DNA from: Nannochloropsis oceanica
Lineage: Eukaryota > Sar > Eustigmatophyceae > Eustigmatales > Monodopsidaceae
DNA: 64,000 nt
Assembly: GCA_004519485.1 (NCBI GenBank)
Contig: CP038106.1
Location: forward strand, 434,001 to 498,000
Direction of reading: 5' to 3'
Under the pieces are notes generated by a model that saw only the letters and a program-made list of their open reading frames with translations, was not told where the DNA came from and did no database searches. Each line of letters starts with the position of its first letter. Within the stretch, counting starts at the first letter, position 1. The position numbers were made by a program, and so were the translations under genes. Positions 23,011 through 33,690 of the stretch are shown one piece after another.

Positions 23011-24927
23011 GATGGTTGTATGCTCTGCCGACGACACCGACGCTACCCACGCCTCTCCTGGAGCCGTACTATACCGAAAGGCCCCGCTCTGCGTACCTTG
23101 CCCTGGTGACTTATGGTATGTTGTAACTCCTCCCGCCTCTCCAAGTGAGGCCAAAGGGATACTGGGGCGTCCTATATCGAGTGCATGGAGAGGGGAGCGA
23201 CAGTAGGTTGATGATGATGTGGGTGTCGAGTGTTGAGGGTTTCAAAAAAGGCTCACACGTCCACCAGAGGGCTTTCGATCCGCACCCAATCGCAGCTCAC
23301 ATCACAACGGAGCGGGCTTTGCTCCCAGGAGGCAATTTCATAGCTGGGAAGCGACATGGGGTTCAGCGATGACTTCGAAAAAAACGGGCTCGACGGTGCA
23401 AAGTCCTGCGGCTAAAGACACCGACCTTCCCATTTCGCCCCCCGTTTACTTTACGCTCACCCTTCCATTCATCTGAGCTCGCAACTACGCAATCATGCCC
23501 TGGAGCCATCGCAGCGTTGGAAGAGGGCGGCGTGCCAAGGTCACGTGTGTCGACCGATGTGCTCTGTTCTTTTGTTTCGATCTCTTCGTTGTCGTTTGTT
23601 CATCACTGGGAGAGCATGCCGCTCTGCTCTCGTCGAGTGCACTTATTGAGAGCGCTTAGGAGCTCGGCTCACAATTCCTCCCGGGTAGGTGTGCGGGAAC
23701 AAGCGGCAACTCAGCGGACTCCAGGTCCCGAGGCAGCTTGGCTGTCATGTCCAGATCTCATTCCTTTTCCCAGCACGAGTGGGGCATAGAATAGGCGAGA
23801 AGAGGGGGCAATAGATCGGGAGAAAGAAAAAAAAGAAGATTTGCGCCTCGACACAAGCACAGAGTCCTCGGGTTAAGCCGTAAAGCCATGTGGATGACAG
23901 GCATATTAAGCCACCTATGTGAAAGTTGTGGAGAGAATGTGGCGTGGAAATTCGGGGTTTGTGTGTATTGTAACATGAAGGATGGATGGCAGCTATCTTG
24001 TCTGTATATGCATAGGGAGAAAAGATAGCGGCATCTGTGCGAGACATTAGTGAAGGCGTGTTGTCGCACAAGTGTGGCTGTGCAAGTGTGGTAAATGGGG
24101 AGGTCAGGGTGAGTCAGGAAAGGAGCCACGAAAGAGCATTAAAAACAAACGAAGCAGCAAGGTAAAGTTTAATGAATTCTTGCCTTCTTTCGTCTCTTTT
24201 TCTTAACGCCTAAAGGGTTACACCCCACTCCACCATCAACAAGTCTGCACCAGCGGGACACGAACCATTTAAGACAGGAGTGCAAAAAGTGGTGCGTCAA
24301 CGTAAAATGTGCCTGCGCCTACAAAAGGAATCAAGCCGAGCCAGCAGAGAGATATCAATTGTCCTGTCGAAAGGGAAGCCTCACGGTTCAACTCGATGTA
24401 CATAGCAAGCGGGGAGCTGGGCCATAGGCGAGTGAATCCGAAGAACATGGTTTACCGATGTTGTTTACCATCTCTCGGTCCAATTGAGCGAAGCTTCCAT
24501 GCATGATACGATGGTACCAGCAGAAGCAAACTTCAGCCTCATCCATCGCTCGTCTGGATTCGCATACTATTTCCTTTCCTTTGATTTACCTCTGCAGCGA
24601 TATGATAATACAAGAAAGAGATACTCAAACGAAAGGGACACGTCTTGCCGGCCCGGGCGCTTCGGTGAATTTTTGTCTTTCTCAAAACAGTGCCAGCTCT
24701 GTTTAACCAGGCTTGAGCGGGAGAGTTGACCCCCTCCCCTTCCCTTCCGTTCCCCCCCCTCCCCCCCACTTTCCACGGGCGTGCGACATTTACTTGGAGC
24801 ATAGGCACCGCATCATTTTGCGTCATCTTGTAGGCACCATCATCCACATTCTCTTTCTTCAACCCCTTTTTCCAGAGCATACAGGGATGGTCACTGCTCA
24901 AGACACCCGCTTCAGTCATCAGGAATA
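23011..24927. other. Intergenic, divergent promoter region
   Basis: About 1.9 kb between the divergent DUF1769 and histidine kinase genes. Overlapping short frames on both strands show no protein motif. No repeat, RNA gene or element recognised. Confidence 0.45.
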
Positions 24928-27900
24928 ATGATAAGGGATGGCTCTGGGGAAGGCCGACCGCCAGTCAGAGGCGGCGTAGCGTCCTGCTCCCCTTACCCTT
25001 ATCCTTCCGGTAGCCCCCCTTTGGTGTCCTCCTACCCCCATCACCACGATGACCACGCTTCGCACAACCTCACGGAGAATCAACAGCAGCAGCTGAAGAA
25101 ATTCAAGAAACAGATGGTAGCCGGACGAGTACGACGGACGATAGGCCTGTGCGTACTCTGCGCATTATGCATGGCGGGAAGCATGCTGTTGGGGGCCAGA
25201 GTGCTTTCCCTCGGCGGGACGGCGCTCTTCTGGCCAGGCCCACCGATCCTTGCCATGTTTTTGGCGTTGAATCCTTCGTGGATGCGGCGGTGGTTGTCTA
25301 TGGCAGCGCTTCTCGTGTATTTAACGTGTATCCTCTTGAATAGTGGGAAGCTCAACGATAGTTTGTTCCTCAACTTCGTCTTCATGATAGTTGACGCCAC
25401 GGAGGTGTTCTGCGTCACGGTGTGTCTGCACGCGGTCATGCAGGTGGCGCCTCCAGGCTTCGTTCGGACGGGGGTAGGGATAAATGCAATCATGCTTTAT
25501 CCTTTGCTGCTGGCACCGTTGAAGGTGGGTTTGAACACTTTGTTAATCTACATGACTTTCGGCCCGTTGCATCTACCGCTGTTTGAAACCCTTGTCATCT
25601 GGTTGATAGGCGACTTGTTCACGGATTTTTTTGTCTTATATTCAGTGTTGGTGTTTCGATTTTATTGGTTACAGTATCGGGAATTGGTGGATGATTGGAA
25701 AATGACGTGTGAGAGAGAAGGGAGGAAGGAGAAGGAGAAGGAGAGAATGAAGGAGGAGTCGGCGGCGGGTAGTATGAGGAGAGAAGCTGCACACGTAGGG
25801 GGAGGCCTAGCGAGGCCTGCTCGGGCAGATGTTGGAAATATTGAGATGATGGTGTGTCAGAAGAAAGGTGAAGATGACGAGGGGGAGGAAGAGAAAGATG
25901 ATAGCGACGGCGAAAGTGACTACACCGACTATGGAGAAGAGACGGAGGAGGAGGGAGAGGAGGAGGAGGAGGAGGAGGAGGTCGAGGGGAAGGGGGAGGA
26001 AGAAGGTCACCACGAGACGAACAGCAACATTGTCAAGAGCAGTTCGGAGCCGCAAGTCGAGGAGGAGTGGCTGCGTGGTGCTAAGCGCTCTTCTTCCACC
26101 AAGGGCGGCGGGACGGCTGACCGGCAAGAGGGCCGCAATGGTGGCTGTGTAGCGGGCAAGGGCGAAGCCAGCTATGGAAGCGGCAGTACTGAACAGCAGC
26201 AACAGCAGCAGCAGCATCACCCTAAGCTAGGCGAGGCCCACCCTCTGGAGGTCTGGTTCAGATCTCCCCACATCGGCCGAGACATATTCGTCTTTATTTT
26301 CTTCGTGGCCATCATTATTTTGTCATCGTTTGCTTCCATCCTTAACCATACGACCGTTGTGCGTCAGCCGTTATTTTATTTGTGGAGTCGGTTACTCTTT
26401 CCTGTGATCGGGTACGTGACTGTCCGGTATGGGCAGTTGGTGTCGTGCTTCAATGTGGCGGCTGTGGCGGCGAGTATGCTGGTGACGGATTTTTTCATCA
26501 ACGAGGAGAAGAAAACGTACGGTTCGATTTACATCACCTCCTTCAGCACCTTGTTCCAGGCTTTGGTTTGCCCAACGTTGATTGTAATTGTGTCGTGGTC
26601 CATCTCCTACCTGGCTGTCGCCCTGGCGGAACGCCAGGACACCTTGAGGCTGCTTCGTGATAAAAACGCCCAGCTTCTGGCACAAGAAAAAGAACTTCGA
26701 GAAGCCAAACTGGCTGCCGAGGATGCCCTTTCGTCCAAGACAGAATTTTTTGCGCGGGTCTCTCACGAATTTCGAACTCCTCTGAATGTTGTGCTGGGTT
26801 TCTCGGAAGAGTTGATCAAACCGCCATCACCAGTGGGGAGAGGGGGAGAGGGAGGACAGGGGGCAATGACGACCATAACACCAGAAACGGCCGACCGAGT
26901 GCAGTATATATTGGCTGCCGGGGAAAGTCTCTTGAGGGTCGTGGATGACATATTAGAGTTGTTTCGTCTGTCCTCCACGCACTCCCAGACAGGGACACAG
27001 CTGTTGCAGATTAATTTGACGGCTGTTGATATCCCGAGTTTCTTTGGGACGGTTTGCGATTTGGTCGAGGTCATAACCAAGGAAAACGGGCAGCATTTCA
27101 TCAAGCACCTTGATCCCTCCCTCCCTCGCTACCTCGTCATTGATCGAGGGCGATTTTCCCAGCTTGTGATGAACCTGGCATCGAACGCGTGCAAGTACAG
27201 CCGCCCTGCAGGGGGTGTGATCTCCATCCGGTTGACGAATGAAGGGCCTGTGGAGGATGGGAGACCTGGTTTCATCACCCTGAGGTTGGACGTGCAAGAC
27301 AATGGCCCCGGCATCCCTCCGGAGCTGAAAGATCGAATTTTCGAGTCGTTTTTTCGCGGGGGGCCATCGGCGGAGGAGGCAGAGATGGAGGCGGAGGAAG
27401 CAGCAATTGCGGCAGCGGCAGGGGCGCCATATTATTATCCTTTGCCGACTACGGGTGGGGGGGGGGGGAGAGATGATGGGATACGTAAGCCTCTGACGGC
27501 GACACAGCACTTTCAACAGCAGCAAATGGAGCAGCAGGAGCAGTATCAGCACCAGCAGCACCACTACGCTAATGCTTATCACCCTTTTCCGTCCTCCTCC
27601 ACCACCACCTCCTCTTCCTCCTCTTCCACACCTGCTTCCTCTCCCACTTTCACCAGCCTAAAAAGCACCCATCCCGTCTCCGGAAGTCACTTCGTCGGCA
27701 GGCGCAACCCTCATCCCCTCCCCCCTCCTTCCTCCCCTCCCTCCTCCTCCCCTCCCTCCTCCTACGCCTCCCTTTCCCCAACCCATGCCGCCGCCGCCAG
27801 TGCCGCTATTGCTGGGTTTCACTCGGCGTCTCCTCCCCTTTTTCTTCCCCCCACCCAACAGCACCAGCACAAGGCCAAAGGCCACGGACTCGGATTAGCA

Positions 27901-28653
27901 ATCACGAAGCAATTAGTAGATTTATTGCATGGACGAATAGACGTTCAATCGTCTTTGGGACTGGGCAGCTTGTTTTCAATTTTTTTACCGGCCGAGATCG
28001 CGGACGGATGCAGCAGTGAGGATAACATGGGGGTGCATGAGAGAGGAGGAGGAGGAGGAGGAGGAATCGTCGGAGGAGGAATTGGGATGGGGGGCGGAGG
28101 AGGGGGGGCGGGGGGGGAGGCTCCGCCGGTGAGGGAGTTGAAGATTTTGTCTGTGGAGGACATATTGGTGAACCAGATCGTGTTGGGAGGGATGTTGCAG
28201 CAGGATGGACATCGGGTGGTCTTCGTGGAGACGGGGACGGCGGCACTGACAGGAATTGACCCGAGTTTTGATTTGATACTGCTGGATTTGCAGTTACCTG
28301 ATATGCATGGCATTGATGTGTTGAAAACCTTGAGGGGGCACAGTGATCCGCGGTTGGCTTCCATGCCCATCGTGGTGGTTTCGGCGTTGGTTCTGGATAG
28401 GGAGAAGCAGGAGTGTGCCTTGGCGGGCGCGGACGGGTTTATTACCAAGCCGGTCAAATTGAACCTGTTGAGGAAGGAGATCAGGGGCTTGTGGGACTCG
28501 GGGAGGTTGAGGAAGAGTGGGAAGAGGGGGGATGAAGAAGAAGAGGAAGGGAAGGAGGACAATGGAAAGGTGGGTGGAGGCGGGCACGGGTGGGTGGTGG
28601 AAGAGGAAGTACAGGCGAAGGAGGGGATGACTTTAGACGATTCTCGGTGTTAA
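24928..28653 (+). CDS. Hybrid sensor histidine kinase with MASE1-like membrane sensor
   Basis: Intronless 1241-residue protein. N-terminal membrane block (about 75-250) contains LFWPGPPILAMFLAL and WLIGDLFTDFFVLYS, recalling MASE1 sensors. A very acidic linker (about 265-430, runs of Glu/Asp, then Q-rich) separates it from a second membrane block (about 450-565). A coiled coil leads to HisKA with SHEFRTPLNVVLGFSEEL (phospho-His near 613), then HATPase boxes NLASNACKYS (N749 region), DNGPGIP (about 792) and GHGLGLAI (about 984-990). The receiver domain (about 1075-1200) has VED, DLILLDLQLPD (Asp 1120) and ITKPVK (Lys 1174). Reaction: autophosphorylation and intramolecular transfer to Asp; two-component signalling in an algal nucleus gene. 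About 170 low-complexity residues interrupt the ATP lid. Ligand unknown. Confidence 0.9.
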   Translation: MIRDGSGEGRPPVRGGVASCSPYPYPSGSPPLVSSYPHHHDDHASHNLTENQQQQLKKFKKQMVAGRVRRTIGLCVLCALCMAGSMLLGARVLSLGGTALFWPGPPILAMFLALNPSWMRRWLSMAALLVYLTCILLNSGKLNDSLFLNFVFMIVDATEVFCVTVCLHAVMQVAPPGFVRTGVGINAIMLYPLLLAPLKVGLNTLLIYMTFGPLHLPLFETLVIWLIGDLFTDFFVLYSVLVFRFYWLQYRELVDDWKMTCEREGRKEKEKERMKEESAAGSMRREAAHVGGGLARPARADVGNIEMMVCQKKGEDDEGEEEKDDSDGESDYTDYGEETEEEGEEEEEEEEVEGKGEEEGHHETNSNIVKSSSEPQVEEEWLRGAKRSSSTKGGGTADRQEGRNGGCVAGKGEASYGSGSTEQQQQQQQHHPKLGEAHPLEVWFRSPHIGRDIFVFIFFVAIIILSSFASILNHTTVVRQPLFYLWSRLLFPVIGYVTVRYGQLVSCFNVAAVAASMLVTDFFINEEKKTYGSIYITSFSTLFQALVCPTLIVIVSWSISYLAVALAERQDTLRLLRDKNAQLLAQEKELREAKLAAEDALSSKTEFFARVSHEFRTPLNVVLGFSEELIKPPSPVGRGGEGGQGAMTTITPETADRVQYILAAGESLLRVVDDILELFRLSSTHSQTGTQLLQINLTAVDIPSFFGTVCDLVEVITKENGQHFIKHLDPSLPRYLVIDRGRFSQLVMNLASNACKYSRPAGGVISIRLTNEGPVEDGRPGFITLRLDVQDNGPGIPPELKDRIFESFFRGGPSAEEAEMEAEEAAIAAAAGAPYYYPLPTTGGGGGRDDGIRKPLTATQHFQQQQMEQQEQYQHQQHHYANAYHPFPSSSTTTSSSSSSTPASSPTFTSLKSTHPVSGSHFVGRRNPHPLPPPSSPPSSSPPSSYASLSPTHAAAASAAIAGFHSASPPLFLPPTQQHQHKAKGHGLGLAITKQLVDLLHGRIDVQSSLGLGSLFSIFLPAEIADGCSSEDNMGVHERGGGGGGGIVGGGIGMGGGGGGAGGEAPPVRELKILSVEDILVNQIVLGGMLQQDGHRVVFVETGTAALTGIDPSFDLILLDLQLPDMHGIDVLKTLRGHSDPRLASMPIVVVSALVLDREKQECALAGADGFITKPVKLNLLRKEIRGLWDSGRLRKSGKRGDEEEEEGKEDNGKVGGGGHGWVVEEEVQAKEGMTLDDSRC

Positions 28654-28865
28654 ACACATCATGTGACTAGGTTCTGAAGAAGGAATGGCTTGAGCCCGAA
28701 TGCCTACCAAATTGTTCTTTTCAAATCAAGAGATCAAAACAACAAATGGAAGTAAATTAACCAAACGAAAGAGAAGATTCCACAAGTTACAACAAGAAAT
28801 AAAATTCAGGATTGCCACTGCACCGTCGTACTTTGTCCCCATGTCTCTTTTTGATTTCATACCTA

Positions 28866-30132
28866 TCACTTCCTCCCATCTCCTCCCATTCCTCCCTTCT
28901 TCCGTCCCAACATCGGCATCTCGCTCCAGGCCATCTGGGTAACCATCCTCATTAACTTCGCGGGAAATATTGCCGTCGCTAATACAAAGCCCTGATTCAC
29001 CACTCCAGGTATGACGATACTATCCCCTCGTAGCATCCCTTTCACCCCTGCCCGTGCCACTCGATCAGCAGACATCGCTAGGCCAGGCATCGAGAACGCC
29101 ATCGCTGCATGCGCTTCTGCCCGCCCCTGAAACTCCGTAAACGTCGCCCCAGGGACCAAATTAGTGATTGATACCCCCAAGGGTTCCAGTTCATGTTGAA
29201 TCGCCAATGTAAAAGAAGTGACGAATGCCTTTGTAGCGCTGTAAACGGCAACGAGCGGGCCAGGAGCAGCGCCTGCGATCGATGAGACTGACATGATGCG
29301 TCCTCGGCCTCGCTTCGCCATTTCTGACCCGAAGAGACGTGTAAGAGATGTGAGAGCCAAGGTGTTCAGATGAATAATCTCTTCAATTTTTGAGATGGAC
29401 ATGTTAATGAAAGATTCGGTGTGTCCGAGGCCGGCGTTATTGATGAGAGCAGTGACCCTCAGTCCTTTCTCGAGTACTACTGTATTGAATAGGTGCTGGG
29501 CAGCGTCAGGCTTGGTCAAGTCTGCAGACACGATATGAACGGGTATTTTATTTTGTAAAGTCGGTTCACTGGTCATTTGAATGTCTGCCGCTAACTCATT
29601 AAGCTTGTCGGCGCGGCGAGCGACAAGGACAAGGCCGAACCCTTTCTTGGCGAGCTCAAGACTGATTTCACGCCCGATGCCGCTTGATGCCCCCGTCACT
29701 AACGCCAGCTCTTTTTCGCCAGGAGGCAGCAACGGACAAGCCGGAAGCTTTCGTCTTGATTGATGATATCCAAAAGCGCTGGCGCTCATGCCGCCCATGG
29801 TGGCCAGTATGACTCGTTGCGCCAGCCCGCCATGTGGGAGGACCGAAAAGCCTGCGACGGCGGCCGTTAAAGGGGGGACGTAGAGGTAAATTTCACGCAG
29901 TGGGCCGGCAAACAACGACGCGGCTACCACACCAGCGCCGATAGCTGTGATGTCGTATGGGGAAGGAGTGTACACCGAGATCAAAGCGGACCGATGTAAA
30001 AACCATCAAAGCAAGCATGGAAGAAGCAAGTTGCATTGAATGCCATGCAGGCAGGCGATGGCGATGATGCGGAGAAGGCTGAAATGAAAACCCTTACGCA
30101 CCTTGCCAGCTACCCAACCCCGGCAGCTTCAT
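28866..30132 (-). CDS. Short-chain dehydrogenase/reductase, membrane-anchored
   Basis: Two exons, 30132-30102 (MKLPGLGSWQ) and 29944-28866, spliced G|CT; 369 residues. The long downstream frame lacks its own ATG, and the small first exon supplies it with a perfect donor (AAG|GTGCGT) and acceptor (CATCACAG). Hydrophobic segments at about 11-65 suggest anchoring. Rossmann motif TGASSGIGREIS, NNAGLGHTE, catalytic Ser in SVSSIAGAAPG and YSATK (Tyr-x-x-x-Lys) are intact, so it should be an NAD(P)H-dependent classical SDR. Closest in style to DltE/17-beta-HSD12-like lipid reductases, but the substrate is not evident. Diverges from the 30411 gene over 278 bp, a probable shared promoter. Confidence 0.88.
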
Positions 30133-30410
30133 TTTTTGGATCGATGCGTTTAGATAGACGTGTCTGAGTTGTGTTTATGTGCTATGTTAGTCGTGAATTG
30201 TGTGTCTTCATCGGTTGGGGGAGCAAGGGTGGGGGAGGTCACCCACAGACCCACCGCGCCTCGAGGATGCAGTCAAGGCATCCTTTCCTCTAGATCCTCT
30301 ACTGCAGCAGTTGCTGTGTACTGTCTCTCAGGATATACTATCTGCATAAACATAAAACACGCAACACGCAACACAGGCTTTCAAGCCCCACTCTCCAAGC
30401 CAGCATCAAC

Positions 30411-30920
30411 ATGCCGTCGTCCTCAACGTCCTCGTCGATCTGCCTCCTGCTAGGCTTGCTACTGGTCTCCGTCCAAGGTTTCTTCTTCACCCCGACACGT
30501 TTATCCTTGGGTATGACACAATTGTCCTCCCTCCCTGCAGCTGCCACCGTCGTCCCCGGGCGGCTGCCCCTCTCCTTGCTGTACATGAGCCAGACAATGA
30601 ACGAGGAGCCCTTGATCTTGACAGAGGAAAATGCAGCCATGGTGCTGCAGCAAGCTCGGGAGGAGCTTAGCACGATGTTTGGGTATTTGGATGAGAATAA
30701 GGCGGTTGGGATCACGGGGGAAGTGGATTTGGTGGCCGTGGAAGGTATAAGCATCATTGTTCGCCTGAGGAATCGATTTTGGCATGATAAAAGGATGGTG
30801 TTGGCGCGTGTGAGTAAGTACATGACGGACCGCATTCCTGAGGCGATGGTGGAGATCGAGGACGAGAGGCAATTGGAGGGGGATGATGCCAAGAGTGTCT
30901 CAGATTTTTATAAGCACTAA
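30411..30920 (+). CDS. Small conserved plastid-targeted protein of unknown function
   Basis: Intronless, 169 residues. The N-terminus is a signal peptide (SICLLLGLLLVSVQGFFFTP) followed by a Ser/Pro-rich stretch, consistent with bipartite plastid import using a Gly-Phe/Phe-Phe cleavage context. The mature domain (about residues 70-155) is compact and acidic: AAMVLQQAREELSTMFGYLD, VGITGEVDLVAVEGISIIV, RLRNRFWHDKRMVLARV and YMTDRIPEAMVEIEDE. It looks like a conserved alpha/beta domain (short helix, strand, strand, helix, strand) similar to uncharacterised plastid proteins of algae and plants, but I cannot name the family. NFU-type Fe-S proteins were considered; the CxxC motif is absent. Confidence 0.75.
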   Translation: MPSSSTSSSICLLLGLLLVSVQGFFFTPTRLSLGMTQLSSLPAAATVVPGRLPLSLLYMSQTMNEEPLILTEENAAMVLQQAREELSTMFGYLDENKAVGITGEVDLVAVEGISIIVRLRNRFWHDKRMVLARVSKYMTDRIPEAMVEIEDERQLEGDDAKSVSDFYKH

Positions 30921-31189
30921 TTGAATGGGGAGGGGAGGGAGGCAAGGAATGGAGGAGGGGAGGGGAGAAAAATGAAAAGCACACCACGTATTAGAGGGAA
31001 AGGTAAGTTTGTGGTGTAATTCACTTTCTATTTGGTAAATAACATCTTCGCCATTCATTGTTTGTGTCACTGGCCAATGAGTTTGATTTCTTTACCTGTT
31101 ACAATTTTAGTTTCATTCTCTTTCCTTCACTCTTTCTCTCTCTAACACTCTCTCTGCTCCTAAATCTACCAAGTCCTCTAAGCCCTCCC

Positions 31190-33439
31190 TCATACTCCCC
31201 CTGTCGTTTTCCCCTCTTCTTCTTCCCTCTTCAATACCTCTCTCCACGCCGCCTCCAATGCCCTCCAATTCACGTCACCCTTGAAATTCCTTTCGATTCT
31301 CCCAAACCTGACCCTCGTCGGCTTCGCCCCCTTCGACACCTTCCCCCCCGCCTCCCTCACGAATGTCCTCTCCACCTCCTCCCTCCCTCCCTCCCCCAAC
31401 ATCTCAATTGTCACCATACAATCATCCTCATGCTCACTCCTCACCCGCAATCCCACCGCCGCCAAGATGAACCCCCCTCCTCCTCCTCCTTTCCCCCCTT
31501 CCTCCCCCCTCCCCTCCCCCAGCCCCTCATATCTCTCATTCACAAACCGAGTCAGTTCCCGACTTATCTGCTCATAGGAATAATTCGTCCCTCCCCTTAT
31601 CAGCAGATTAGAGGTCCTCGATACCCAATAAAAGTCTTTCACCCCGCCCTCGGCCTCCCCTCCCTCCCCCCCTCCTTCCTTCGCCCCCCGCAGCCAAAAC
31701 CCCACATCGCCAAGATTCACATACCATCCCCCCGCTTCGGCATGCACGGCCTTCTTAGTGGCGTCCACGCCCTGCACGTACCCCCTCATGACATTCCGAC
31801 CGCGCGTTACCAACAGGCCCTGTTTCCCTTCCGGGCACTCCACCAAGTAGGAGGAAGGGAGGGAGGGGTCGATCCCCTCCACCACCATCAACTCGGTAAA
31901 GGGAGGATGGGGCCGACCGATGTAATACCCCGGCTCACCCTCACCTCCTCTTCCTCCTTCTCTCTTTCCACCATCGCCACCATCACCACCACTACCGACC
32001 CCTCCTCCCCCTCCTTCAGCCATAGCCCATCCCTTCCTGAAAGCATCCAGCCTTTCTTCCCCACTCCTCGTCATGGGCGTGCCACACACCTGCAAACACG
32101 TCTCCGTCGACCCAAAACGCACCACAGGCACTTGTCCGATGTATTTCATAAATCGATTAACAGTGCTAGGACCGACGGGAGCTGAGCCGAGGAGGAAGGT
32201 AATGAGGGGGAGGGAGGGAGGGAGGGAGGGAGGAGGAGAAGAGGACGAGGAGGGAGGACGGGGAGATGGAGGCAGGGAGGGACATGAAAAAGATGTGATT
32301 ATTTTGAAGATTTCAGGGGAGGGAAAATGCAAGGTGGAGAGCTTTTCTGGGTCTTGAAGGATGGACTCGAGGAAGTCGAAGTGTCGGCTGACGGTGGGGA
32401 GGATGAGGCGGATGCCCCTCTGGCGTTGTTCCAACAGAAGGGCTTGAATGGTGGCGTGGTCTGAGGAGAGGGGGAGGGAGGGGTGGAGGCCGAGGGCCAG
32501 GTGGAGAAGGGTAGACCAGTAGGAGGAGGTGTAGCGTTCATAGAGGTGGAGGTGGGTGTGGGGGCGACGGAGGGCAAGGTCGGAAAAGGCGGTGGAGTTG
32601 GTGTGGTGGAGGGGGTTGGCGAGCAGGGGAGTGAAGAGGGAAAGGGAGGGGGGGTCATTTTCGAGAAGGAGAAAGGATTCAAAGGTGGCACGGTTGGTGA
32701 GATAGTTTTCGAAGGAGAGGAGAACGCCTTTGGGGTCGCCAGAGGAGCCGGATGTATAGATGATGATGCGCGTATCGGCAGGGGTGAGGACGGGTTCGAA
32801 TTCGGATTCAGGGAGGAGGGGAAGGGAGGAAGGGCGAACGTTGATTTGAGGACCACATGGCTGAGCGCCTGCTCCTTCGGACCGAAAAATGTCTTCGACA
32901 GCCAATATCATTACTCCGGGGGCTTGGGACTGCACGGCGGCGATTTGCTCTTGCGGCGTTTTGGCATGCGTGAGGACGACCTTGGCTTGACTGCTTTGAA
33001 CCTGAAGTCGATCGTGTAAAATTTTCATGAGTTACACGACCCATTCGTAGACATATATCACGATGATGATGCCACTGCCTTAAAATACACTTATTAATGG
33101 ATAGCATACCTTGAACACGACGCGGTCGATGGGGTCAGAGTCCCAATTAACCGTCACCGGCACCGTGCCCACCATCACTGACGCCAGGCGCAACGCCACG
33201 TCCTCTACGCTGTTGGCTGCAAACAAATGCACCTGGCAGTCACCTTTACGTAGCTTGGCTGTGTGTTTGAGCATGTGGGCAAAGCGCTGGGCCAACGTCC
33301 AAAGCTCGCCGCGAGTCCAGGTGATCTTAGCCGTGGAGGGAGACGAGGGGCTTGGGACAGGGTAGAACGTCAAGAATGGCTCATCTTCATGTCCTTGGAA
33401 CGCGGGCAGGTAGCCCTCTAGGGCCTCAGAGACCATCAT
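31190..33439 (-). CDS. AMP-binding (acyl-CoA synthetase-like) adenylating enzyme
   Basis: Two exons, 33439-33110 and 33001-31190, joined in phase 0 across 108 bp; 713 residues. Seen: the N-terminal lobe with YPVPSPSSPSTAKITWTRG and VTVNWDSDPIDRVVFK; P-loop-like A3 motif IIIYTSGSSGDPKGVLLS; A4-A5 region FLLGSAPVGPSTVNRF and VVRFGSTETCLQVCG; a GGWYVNLGDVGF (A7-like D) and SRTSNLLIRGGTNYS (A8-like) hinge; C-terminal lysine-bearing NFKGDVNW. Reaction class: carboxylate plus ATP to acyl-adenylate, then thioester. Low-complexity inserts encoded by (CCCT)n/(GGGA)n interrupt the core, for example about 29 Ser/Pro residues before FLLGSAP. Substrate unknown. Diverges from the 33691 gene over 251 bp. 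Confidence 0.87.
32208..32232. repeat. (GGGA)n microsatellite inside coding sequence
   Basis: About six GGGA units lie inside the long exon of the AMP-binding enzyme, where the minus strand reads them as SLPPSLP-type repeats. No GT-AG pair nearby allows it to be an intron. Confidence 0.8.
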
Positions 33440-33690
33440 GGTTCTGTGGGTGTGTGGGGTTAGTGGGGTATGAGGGCTTTAACTTCAGGTAAGGAGGTGA
33501 AGCAAAAGCAATCAATCGCTGAATATGGCGGTAGTCTGTGACCCAACCCGCTCACGCATGTGCCTCGAGAAGATGCCTACAGTTGTAGTGCCATTTCCTG
33601 CTTCGCTCACTGCGGAAGCGCGACTTCATCTTCTCACCGCATGAGGTCAAAACCTCCTCCCTCCCTCCCCTGGCCCTACTAGTCAGGAGC

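Noticed and set aside
30411-30920. NFU-type iron-sulfur scaffold
   Set aside because: The C-x-x-C motif of NFU proteins is absent.
31058-32185. 375-codon plus-strand frame
   Set aside because: Antisense to the AMP-binding enzyme; Pro/Leu/Ser-rich mirror of its purine-rich coding strand.
32785-32810. GGTTCGAATTC, resembling a tRNA B box
   Set aside because: It lies inside the AMP-binding coding exon and has no A box or cloverleaf around it.
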